This document shows, piece after piece, positions 55,673 to 64,000 of a stretch of 64,000 nt of DNA. The DNA is from Elymus sibiricus. Lineage: Eukaryota; Streptophyta; Magnoliopsida; Poales; Poaceae. The stretch lies in NCBI GenBank assembly GCA_039707655.1, contig CM077664.1:120874485-120938484 (forward strand). Direction: 5' to 3'. Each line of letters opens with the position of its first letter. The first letter of the stretch is position 1. Under the pieces are notes generated by a model. The model had not been told where the DNA came from and did not search any database. It worked only from the letters and a program-made list of their open reading frames with translations. The position numbers and the translations under genes were made by a program.

Positions 55673-58099
55673 CTACAAGAGATGAGACAACACTAGAGGA
55701 AGATGTTTTGAAGTATTAGTCCGCTCAACTTCACCTTTGCATAAAAGCACAAAGTGAAGAACACTTGATGGGCTCTCACTCACATCCCTCAAATCTCCTT
55801 TGGTGGTGAGTAGAACTAGGTTTTTCTTGTCGCTCATCGTGGAGTCACTCAATTTTGGCTTGTGGTGCTCACTCTCTTTGTGGTGGTTCACTCTCTCACT
55901 AGTCTCTCCACGATGGCCCAATGCTTGATTGTCGGCGACGACTTGACTTGGAGACATTGGTCGAAGAACGAATTCCTTGCCCTTCATCTTGAAGCTATAG
56001 TGGTTAGTCCGTCCGTTATGGATGACGCCGCGGTCGAATTGCCAAGGTCTCCCAAGAAGTAGATGGCACACGGACATAGGAACCACATCACATTCCAATG
56101 TGTCTTCGTAGGCGCCGATCTTGAAGGATGCTTCGACGGTGTGCTCCACTTGAATGGTGCTGGAGTCGCTAAGCCATTGGACCTTGTAGGGGCGAGGGTG
56201 CTTCTTCTTGACCAATTGTAGCTTGGAGCATAATTCTTCACTTGCCAAATTGTGGCAACTTCCGCCGTCGATGATGACCTTGACGGAACATCCTTGGATA
56301 CCCGCTTTGGTATGGAAGATGTGGCAATGTTGGTCCTCGTCTTGATGTTGTTGAAGTGTCAAGACCTTGGAGACAACAAGAGCGGGGCTCGCATCGTTGT
56401 CGCAAAAGATTTGTGCATCTTCATCTTCATTCACCTGTCGGTGCATAGCCACATGCTCGAGGGCTTCCAATTCATCTTTGCTCATGGAGTCGTAGGTGCC
56501 GTCGTCGTTGAGAATCATTGTTCGCCGAGTTGGGCACTCGAAAGACTTGTGGCCTCGGCCCTTGCACGTGAAACACTTGATGTCACTTGTCTTGTTGGCA
56601 TCCGTCGGAGGTGTCGATGATGAAGGCTTTTGTTTGGAGTTGCTTGTAATAGGAGGAAGACGACTCGAAGATGTCGAAGGTTGCTTGGAGCTTGACTTGT
56701 CGCCGGTACTTGGGTTAGCTCAAGTCGTGGAAGGAGTTGTCATAGTCGTTGAAGCTTGATTGTATGAACCGTATGTGTTGGAAGAGTACTTGGAGTACTT
56801 GTAGTCCTCTTGCACTTGTCGCTCCGCCTTGGTTGCTTGGTGCACTAGCTGGAGGAGGTTGGAGTACGGTTGGAAGTCCGCTATTTTCTTGATGGGATGG
56901 TTGAGGTCATTCAAGAAACGCGCCATAGTTTGTTCATCATCTTCCTTGACATTGGCTCATATCATGGAAATTTTCATTTCTTGATAGTATTCTTCAACCG
57001 ACTTGGTTCCTTGCTTGAGGAGTTGGAGTTTCTTGAAGAGGTCGCGGTTGTAATGTGTCGGCACAAAATGAGCTCTCATGACATCCTTCATTTGAGTCCA
57101 AGTCACGATGGGTGGCTCGCCCTTCTCTTGATGCCTTGCGATCACTTGCTCCCACCAAATGAGAACATAGTCTTGGAACACTAGAGATTCCATGGCGATC
57201 TTCTTTTCTTCGTCGTAATTGTGAAGGCGAAATATCTTGTCGACCTTCAATGCCCATGAGAGATATTCTTCAGGATCGTTGCCGCCGTGGAACTTGGGCA
57301 TGGTGAACTTGAGCTTGCCGAATCGTTGTTCCTCATCATGTCGTTGTTGGTGAGGTCGATCTTGTTGTGGTGGTCATCCTCATGCTCCGCTCGATTTGCT
57401 AGGCGCGGTTGTCTTGGAGGTGGAATCCGAGCTCGATTTCTCCTTTCTTGGAGCTCCTCAAGGTGAGCTTCTTCGTGTCGTTGTTCATGTTGTAGTGCTT
57501 CTTCTTGTATTCGGTAGTTGCGGTCGTGAATGGCTTGGGTTGCTTCTCAGAGAGCACGTTGCGCTTCAAGTGCTTGTTCTTCTCGGCGTTGTTGTTCTTG
57601 CCGGAGGGCATCACCGTCTTGGTCATCTTGCCTTGGGCGTGGTCTAGCTTGACCTTGTTCTTGCCGCGCTTGTCGTTCTCGTGCTCGAAGTCGGTCTTGT
57701 AACCCATTGCCATGAAATGGATTTTGTGGAGCTTGATGATCGTCATGATTATTGCGCCGATGAGAACGTTCTCGAGATGGACTTGAGCGTGAAGAAGAAT
57801 CCGAAGAGTGTCGACTTGAGTGACGCCATCTTGAAGATGAAGTCATGGAAGTGGCGCGGTTGGCCATCATGTCTCGCAATTCCTCCATTTGAGATGAAAT
57901 CTTGGAGGTCGAAGTAGTCCCTTGTTCGTGTTTCGGAGTGGCGCAAGTCGGTGGAGAGTTGCTCGATGCGATCTCCCAAAGCTTCACTTTCTTGGTGTAG
58001 CGCTCATTGGACGCCGAAGAGATGACCCTTGGTGACGTAGTCGTGCATCTCCTCTTGCTCTTCAAAGAGCGGGTTCGCCGATGTACTTGTCCTATCCAT
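55673..58099 (-). pseudogene. Element B gag and protease, several stops and frameshifts
   Basis: The gag start is at 58099 (MDRTSTSANPLFEEQEEMHD). The conserved gag domain is at 57301-57000 (MPKFHGGNDPEEYLSWALKV, DYVLIWWEQV, VTWTQMKDVMRAHFVP). A zinc knuckle KCFTCKGRGHKSFECPT is near 56580, followed by the protease (VKVIIDGGSCHNLAS) near 56270. Breaks are TGA near 58014, a frameshift pair between about 57900 and 57330, TGA at 56957 and 56720, and TAG at 55673. The stops fit CGA-to-TGA and CAG-to-TAG changes. Confidence 0.8.
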
Positions 58100-59537
58100 C
58101 ATAGTCAAGTGGTGCTGAGTAGGAAATGAGAGAACAATACCAAAGTTACCTTTTCCGATGATTGAGGATGTATCAAGTATCACTCAATGTAATGCAACAA
58201 TAGTGGAATTGGTACCGGGTTTGTTTCTCACACCTACAAAGTAAGGCTTATGGAGTAGCTTGGTTAGGATGAGTGGCACAAAATTCAAGCAAGTGTTAGT
58301 CAAGATATCAAAAATGTTGAGAAGATTCACAAATTGCAAGTAAGACAAATAGATCAACACCCTAGTAGAACACTTGGAAACACACACACGAAGATGAATG
58401 GGATCCGCGCAACCAAGGAATGAGCTCAAAATGTGGAACCACGGAAAATGCTCTTGTTGCACGGATACTAGAGAGACACTAGCTCGATTGCTCAAATGGG
58501 CTAGATACGCTTGTGCACCAACCTAAGAGAGTAACGTGCTTGTCTTCAATCCCAAGTATGATATGTATGTATGGTCCAATATGATGTACTATGCAAAAAG
58601 GCTCAATGCTATTGCTTACAAGCTCTTTGTTTCTTCTCTTTTGCTTAAAAGTTTTTTCTTTCTTTTTCTTTTTTTGACTATGCCAAAATGCTTGATGCTA
58701 GAGCCGATATCTAAGACAAGTAAGTAAGATATGCACGGGAGAGACTTATAGCACGATGATGATAGCAAGATAAATACACACTAAATGTAGCTATGCGGCG
58801 TAAGCATATCACTATGGTGCACAAAGAGCATGGCCCGACAATTCTCAACTTGCTAGTCTCGATGGGTAAGTGACGCCAAATGGCTCAAGGCTATGAATGC
58901 AATGGCAAGGGATAAGTACAAGATGTCATCGAAGTTACCGTCCTTGCTAACGGTTGGTATGAATTGAAGTGGTCGATGTCGAAGTCGAGGTCGGGGCGAT
59001 GATGAATGGTGGTGATGATGATGTAGAACCGTCCCTAAGTAGCCGAAACACCTTAGGAAACGGCAACCGCAACTCAAAATCTCAATCAAACATGTGTGTT
59101 AGTGCGGAAGACGAAAGTGGTGCGAATGGGTGGTAAAACTGGACCAAAACACGAGCTGGAAAACCTCTCTGGTGAGGCCGTGCGCACGGGGTAAGTTGTG
59201 CCCGTGTGCACGGGGTCCCGTGGGCACGGGGTATCGGGGGCCCATGCGCACGGGGTGTTCCGCCTGCGCAAGAACACACCCAAATCCGTGGCTAAACTCA
59301 AAAATTCGGAAGGATTTGTTGGTGGGGAAGGTTGGGGATGGTGGATAGGGGTAGATCCAGTTGCCAAACAAGAAATTCGTGGACCAAATCAACAAAATCT
59401 CACAAGATCCAACAAATGCAAAAAAAATTGGTAGGGCTATTTTTGGTGGGGATTTTTGAAATTGGGACAAAACAAAGCAAAATCAGGCTAGAAAGTGGGG
59501 GGGGGGGGGTAGGGACTCCAAGATGTGAATCAACGTT
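58100..59537 (-). other. Leader of element B with palindromic minisatellite
   Basis: This is the untranslated leader between primer binding site and gag. 59169-59262 contains four units of GTGCGCACGGGGT or variants. 59498-59510 is a poly-G run. No gene is seen. Confidence 0.6.
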
Positions 59538-59550
59538 GCTCATGATACCA
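59538..59550 (-). other. Primer binding site of element B (initiator tRNA-Met-like)
   Basis: TGGTATCATGAGC on the minus strand matches the start of the usual TGGTATCAGAGC site with one change. It lies about six bases inside the LTR. Confidence 0.65.
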
Positions 59551-59903
59551 AGATGTTGTAGGGTAGAACCCTAAGTGAAGATCTTTTCACACTTGGAGGG
59601 GGGAAAAGGGATGAACTCACAAGAACACAAGAGGCAAATCACTCAAACAAACCCAAATCACACATCCACTAGAGTAACATACATGAGATCCACATGAATA
59701 CATGAACAATCAAGGAAAGTAGCACAAAGGTAAGGTTCTTCCCACTCCAAAGGAGGTGAGGTCTTGATGATAGTCTTCTCCAAGAGGAGGTCTTGATATC
59801 CCTTGGGATCTTCTCCTAGGAGGTCTTGATCTCCAAGAGGAGTGGTAGATGAGCAAAGCCCTCTAAAATATCTCAATACACTTTGCTAACCCTAACAAAT
59901 GGT

Positions 59904-60506
59904 CTATCCATGGATTATATAGGAGAAGGGAGGTAGGGGACGAAGTGGGGGCAAAACAGGAACAAAGTCAGCCACCTCGCTGGGAGGGCCGTGCGCACGG
60001 GGTAATTGAGGCCCGTGCGCACGGGGTGCTATAGCGGTCCGTGCGCATGGGGTCCGGGGGCCCGTGGGCACGGGGTGTGCGCAGACACTTCCAGTAGCTC
60101 TCTGGGAGGCCCGTGGGCACGGGGTCTGGGGGGCCCGTGCACACGGGGTTGCCTGGGAGGTGCTGTCCAGATTTGGATTTTCTCCTTTGTCTTCCTCGTG
60201 GCCTTGGCGTGGTTCCCTTTGGACTTGGCGATGGTCCTTAGATTCTTGGCGGTAGTCTCCTTCATACCTAATGACACACAATGTCTCCTTGTGAGGTAGC
60301 ATCCAAGTTCCATCCATATCCATATGAAAGTCGTAAAGGAGTGAGTTCACCTCGTTCTCGATGGCACGTGTGCGAGCTTTTGTCATAGGTCCACTTGGTG
60401 CTTGGTGAGTTGGTGAGGTATCCATGGGGATGATCGAAGGATGCTCCACATCAGTGGGGCTCGTGGAGAGTGATGGGGATGCCGGAGTGGACTTGAAGAT
60501 GGACAT
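59904..60506 (-). CDS. LTR-encoded ORF, 200 codons, function unknown
   Basis: The open frame in the U3 part of the element B LTR starts MSIFKSTPASPSLSTSPTDV. The segment MTKARTRAIENEVNSLLYDF and a following TWMLPHKETLCVIRY resemble short ORFs I know from the 3' ends of plant Gypsy elements. The C-terminal third is read through the palindromic minisatellite and consists of CARAPQTPCPRA-like repeats. The promoter of the LTR is downstream, so expression would need read-through from the internal region into a 3' LTR. Confidence 0.4.
   Translation of the reverse strand: MSIFKSTPASPSLSTSPTDVEHPSIIPMDTSPTHQAPSGPMTKARTRAIENEVNSLLYDFHMDMDGTWMLPHKETLCVIRYEGDYRQESKDHRQVQREPRQGHEEDKGENPNLDSTSQATPCARAPQTPCPRASQRATGSVCAHPVPTGPRTPCARTAIAPRAHGPQLPRAHGPPSEVADFVPVLPPLRPLPPFSYIIHG
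59985..60150. repeat. Minisatellite of the palindrome CCCGTGCGCACGGG in the LTR
   Basis: About six units occur: GGCCGTGCGCACGGGG, GCCCGTGCGCACGGGG, GTCCGTGCGCATGGGG, GCCCGTGGGCACGGGG (twice) and GCCCGTGCACACGGGG. Each unit is itself an exact or near-exact palindrome. A second cluster of four units lies at 59169-59262, outside the LTR. Confidence 0.85.
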
Positions 60507-60581
60507 TACTTGTTTACTTGCTGAATTTGGTTCACTTTTGGATTAAGCCATGCATAAGCTATACATGTATGTGTGCTATCA

Positions 60582-61818
60582 ATCAGCGCTAAAACCATTG
60601 GAAAGGGCGGGAGCTTACCTGGCACCACACAGCTGCCGATTCAGGCGGCGCGCCATGGGCGCGCCCCAACTGCTAGTATAAGTGGAGGTACGGCACACTC
60701 TTTAGGGTTAATCGCCTCGGTGCCGTCATTAGGGATTTGCATGTGTTGCAACTAGCCACCTCGACTCGCCGCCGGCTGTGTGACCGGACCTAGCAGTCCA
60801 CCGCACGGCATTCCTCCTACACGTGCGAATACCATTAGAGGCGGTGCACTTGCGCCGCTCCGGCGAACCTGTTCATGGGATCCGATCGATACGTGTCAGT
60901 GTACTAAGACATGGGTGCCCTCATACCCAGACTTCTGCACAGGCAGTTGTAGCCTCCCTTCCGGCATGGGCTTGACAGAGGATAACTACAACCCAAGACT
61001 CAATACCAAGACCGTGAAGAAGACCTCAAGGCAGGTCATCAAGAAGTACTATTCTAAGTACTGAAGATCAACGCTGTTCTCACCAGCAAGCTTCGCCCCG
61101 GCAAGGTAAAGACTAAGGCTATGGTTGCCAGCAAGTTCCCTTGCCGGCAAGCAAGGCCCGGCAAGCTCCGTGCCAGCAGGCTTGTTCTGTCCCGTTACCG
61201 CTCCACCTCACCATCGACCAGATAGGCTCATGGGCTAGGTGTCGAGTGGGCAGACAGTCAACATGGCCGGCCAAGGCACGTGTCAGTGCGCCGCGCCGAG
61301 ATTAACTTTAATGACACCCGTCCCTGGGACGTGTCAAGATTACAGGAGGGCGCCAGGACCGGTGGTACAGATCTTTTGCCCAAGGCCTCACCTCCCCAAC
61401 GTAGCACCTAACGGTGCATTAAATGCGTTTGTCTTACCCCGTTGGAAGATAAATGTGATGACGGTGCAAGGCACTGTTCACACTCTGTAATGACCGTATT
61501 AGCCATTGTGGTAACCCCTTGGCCTATAAAAGGAGGCCCACGGCTACAGGTAGAACGGTCGACACCCAGTTCAATTACACGCCGTAGCTGCATTTTCCCA
61601 AGCACCTTGCAGGAAAACTGCGCTCCCTGTAACCAGAGTTCATATTCGATCAACCACAGAGCAGGAGTAGGGTTTTACGCTCATAGCGGCCCGAACCTGG
61701 ATAAATCCCCCGTGTGTTCTTGCACTTACTAAAAACCTGCTCTTTGTCCCAAGCATGTCCCCTGAGCCGAATCGCATAGGGACCCGTTCGGTCGCATAGA
61801 TAGTCGTTTCCCACGACA
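60582..61818 (+). repeat. Probable 5' LTR region of element D (left limit unresolved)
   Basis: It ends CGTTTCCCACGACA at 61818, followed by TC and the primer binding site. Repeated CCGGCAAG and GCCGGCAAGC motifs lie at 61090-61170. A GGCGCGCCATGGGCGCGCC palindrome lies near 60648. A clear TG start with a matching flank could not be fixed. Confidence 0.55.
61524..61531 (+). promoter_or_regulatory. TATA box of element D LTR
   Basis: TATAAAAG in the context GGCCTATAAAAGGAGGCCCA lies about 290 bp before the LTR end, a strong plant TATA box. Transcription is expected to begin about 30 bp downstream. Confidence 0.75.
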
Positions 61819-61822
61819 TCTT

Positions 61823-61841
61823 TGGCGCGCTAGGCAGGGGC
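61823..61841 (+). other. Primer binding site of element D
   Basis: TGGCGCGCTAGGCAGGGGC lies four bases inside the LTR end. It is a known type of Gypsy primer site. The tRNA is not assigned. Confidence 0.7.
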
Positions 61842-61900
61842 TGTGTGTATCACAAATTAGTTCTTTGGTAGTGTGAGTACCAACTTCATCATCTTCGTCG

Positions 61901-63918
61901 ATGGCGCCGAAGAAAAAGAGTGGAGCCACGATGGCTCCTACCGCGTCCAAGCCACCTTCCCAGGTGGCCGCAGGCAGCGCAGCCGGCACGGGCGCTACGG
62001 TTGGGACGGGCGGCGCAGGAGGCGCAAGTGGTGCGGGTGCCCAGCACCCCCACCACGATGCTGAGCCTAGCCACAGGACTAGTGACGTCGCAGCCGGTTA
62101 ACTTCCAAGACATTCTGGTGAGCGCAGTCATCATAGTAATATAACTCATACTGCTGCCACCCAGAACCTAGCCGCCGTAATGTCTCAGAACGTAGCAGTG
62201 ACGTCCAACAACGGTGCGGGGAGGCGTATGCCGCGACCATCGCAAGATGGGCACGACACGCTCCCCCACATTGCTGGCGGTTCCAGATGACCGCAAGGCT
62301 GGATCCCCGTGCAGCAACTTCCGATTGCTCACGGAGCGCCGCCGCCACCACCACGTCCGCCTGTTGGTGAGCATGAGCCGCGGTGGCACGGACGTAACGA
62401 ACCTCCTTCTGGCTCTGCCAGGAGTCGAGCGACGCCTCGTTCTGTGCTCCCAGCGATGCCGACCACGGCGGCCGAGGCCATGGCGCGGGTCCAAATACTT
62501 TTGAACTTCATGCCAAGCCCAGACAAGATGGACGAATGGAGAGCCACCATTCAGAGCCTCATCAGTTTTGCCGATCCCGGCAAGACACAAGAAGTGGGGC
62601 CCTCACGGGGACCACCCACCATGCCGGCAGGACCCTCCGGGTACCTTGCCGGAGACGCCGCGCAGACGGTGCAGTCGCCTCGCCACCCCCCACCATCACA
62701 GCGTCCAGCCCGCCGGTCAGACGACCATGACGTGTTGTCCATGGCTTCGTCAGATCCGCGGTGCCGCCAAGATCAGCGCCAAGTGCTCTGCGGGCGGTGC
62801 GACGAAGATGCCCGCACGAAGATCGAGTGGCGCCGGGAAGCACGTCGTCAATCTGACGACCGTGCCAGGCCGGCGGTGAACGTGTTCGCTCCGGTAGCCG
62901 CTGGTACTTGCCCTATGATGTGGGGTGCCCAGCGTTTATGCGTGAGCTGCGGCAAGTTTGCTGGCCGTCCACCCGAGCCTTCAAGCCAGAGCTGCCCGAC
63001 AAGTATGATGGCACGCTCAACCTAGCCGAGTTCCTTGGCATCTACACCATCGCGGTGGAGGCTGCCGGGGGACGGGACGAGAAAGTGCTTGCCAACTACT
63101 TCCCGTTGGCGCTTCGGCCCAACGTCAGGTCATGGTTGATGAACCTGCCTGAGGGCTCCATCTCTTCTTGGGCAGATCTGTGCCATCATTTCGTTGGCAC
63201 TTACCAGGGTGGCCACAAGCTCCCGGGTCAGCCCAGCGATTTGCAGGTGATCCCCCAAAGGGATGGAGAGAACCTCCGCAAGTACATACAACGGTTCAGC
63301 CGTGTGCACCACAACATCCCTGACATCCATCCCGCAGCTGTTGTTGCCGTGTTCCACACGAATGTGCGCAACCGCAGGATGCGGTCAGAGATGAATGTCG
63401 AGCAGGTCAAGACCATCAACGATATGTACGCCTTGGCGGATAGGTGTGCACATGCTGAGGAAGGGAGGCGACTCCCCGGGGAAGATGCGGGTGCAGACGT
63501 CGATTCCGAGGACGACGACGCATCAACCCCACAGAAGAAAAACATGAAGCGCAACAGAAAGCGCAAGAACAAGACTGTACTGGCCGTCGAGAGCTCCGGC
63601 GACACCAATGCCACCAAGAAGCCAAAGGCAGACATCCCCGGCAAGGAGGTTGCCGGGTGCAATGCTTGCTGGGAAGGCCCGGCAGGTGAGAAGGCCGGTA
63701 AGACCGGCGGGCCGTACTGCAAGATCCACCGCACCAAGGGCCATGATCTCCATCAATGCCGGCAAGTTGAGCAACTTGCCAAAAAGCAGAAGCAAGAGTA
63801 CGAGAAGCGAGACAAGGAGAAGGCCCAAGATGGTGCTGGTGGGTCCGGTAAGCAAGACCATGGTGGCCGCGGAAGCCGCCGCGGCAAGGCCAAGCAGCCA
63901 AAAGAGAAGGCTGCTTAG
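61901..63918 (+). pseudogene. Element D gag, frameshifted and with stops
   Basis: The start ATG is at 61901 (MAPKKKSGATMAPTASKPPS), in a low-complexity Ala/Gly/Pro region. This frame stops at 62099, resumes in the same frame (62309-63025), and shifts near 62900 into the frame 62908-63918. That frame carries the retrotransposon gag domain (PELPDKYDGTLNLAEFLGIY, RSWLMNLPEGSISSWADLCH, FSRVHHNIPDIHPAAVV). It then has a basic linker (KKNMKRNRKRKNK) and a zinc-like YCKIHRTKGHDLHQC. The TAG at 63916 and another two codons later are both explained by CAG to TAG. Downstream the frame continues acidic (EEDDSDEDGSGSG). It is a broken copy of the Gypsy capsid protein. Confidence 0.82.
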
Positions 63919-64000
63919 GGCTAGCAAGAAGAGGATGATAGTGATGAGGATGGAAGCGGGTCCGGCAAGGAATTCCAAAATGCAGTGGATGCCATGTGTG

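Larger units (their letters stand above)
53741..60581 (-). mobile_element. Element B: Gypsy retrotransposon, split by element A
   Basis: On the minus strand it has a 5' LTR (60581-59557), a tRNA-Met-like primer binding site, a leader with minisatellite, gag, protease, RT, RNase H and integrase, up to the insertion point of element A at 53741. The integrase C-terminus and 3' LTR should lie left of element A, but that flank has been replaced by element C. Gag to integrase share one frame apart from local indels. Confidence 0.88.
59557..60581 (-). repeat. 5' LTR of element B, ~1025 bp
   Basis: On the minus strand it runs TGATAGCACACATACATGTA to TAGGGTTCTACCCTACA, giving TG...CA ends (the left limit could be 59554). 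A TATA box ATTATATA/TATATAAT is at 59914-59921. The palindromic minisatellite lies upstream of it in U3 (59985-60150). Confidence 0.75.
60582..64000 (+). mobile_element. Element D: Gypsy retrotransposon, 5' part
   Basis: This is a plus-strand element with LTR promoter, primer binding site and gag, running off the window. Gag resembles that of the Tat-like element A type. Element B appears inserted in or next to its 5' LTR at 60581. The true LTR start was not resolved, so 60582-61000 may partly be older flank. Confidence 0.75.

Noticed and set aside
59169..60150. CRISPR-like array
   Set aside because: The spaced repeats are a palindromic minisatellite in a plant retrotransposon. Spacer lengths vary, and no cas genes exist.
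1..64000. tRNA, rRNA or small nuclear RNA genes
   Set aside because: No cloverleaf-like sequence or conserved RNA motif was recognised by eye. A dedicated scan such as tRNAscan-SE would be needed to exclude short ones.

Overview
The window is nuclear DNA of a grass, almost certainly a Triticeae genome (wheat, Aegilops or a close relative). The evidence is a dense nest of Gypsy-type LTR retrotransposons, a CACTA transposon with grass-type subterminal repeats, TA-flanked Stowaway-like MITEs opening with CTCCCTC or CTACCTCCG, and plant genes with GT-AG introns (F-box/DUF295 and NAC families). I saw no bacterial or organellar genes, tRNA, rRNA or CRISPR array. Family assignments rest on recognised motifs, not on database searches.

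Left part (1-6529): most of a CACTA (En/Spm-like) transposon on the minus strand. It has an apparently intact three-exon TNP2-type transposase of 1175 codons, simple-sequence blocks, a 200-bp hairpin, subterminal inverted repeats and an outer end at 6529. Its other end lies outside the window. 6530-13586 holds exon-like pieces on the minus strand, a ~1.02-kb tandem array and an 81-bp MITE. 13587-15735 is a solo LTR with a perfect 5-bp duplication. 15741-18223 is mostly microsatellite-like. 18224-19307 is a non-autonomous Mutator-like element with a perfect 9-bp duplication.

Gene island (20.8-30.2 kb): two F-box/DUF295 paralogues in direct orientation, then a short NAC (SOG1-like) gene. The first paralogue (20839-24202) has two in-frame stops and a solo LTR in its third intron. 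The second (26493-28473) is intact with 432 codons. The NAC gene (29195-30189) is intact with 221 codons and three exons.

Right part (30.2-64 kb): repeat modules and a CACTA-like end at 35579, then nested LTR elements. Element C (35580-40985, minus) is a non-autonomous element missing its left LTR. Element A (40986-53740, minus) is Tat-lineage-like Gypsy with gag, protease, RT, two RNase H-type regions and integrase. It also carries a separate five-exon gene on the opposite strand between integrase and the 3' LTR. Element A is inserted into the integrase of element B (53741-60581, minus, another Gypsy). Element D (60582-64000, plus) contributes a promoter, primer binding site and gag. The retroelement genes are decayed, and nearly all inferred premature stops are explained by C-to-T changes at CAG, CGA or CAA codons. 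The CACTA transposase and the two intact host genes have none.
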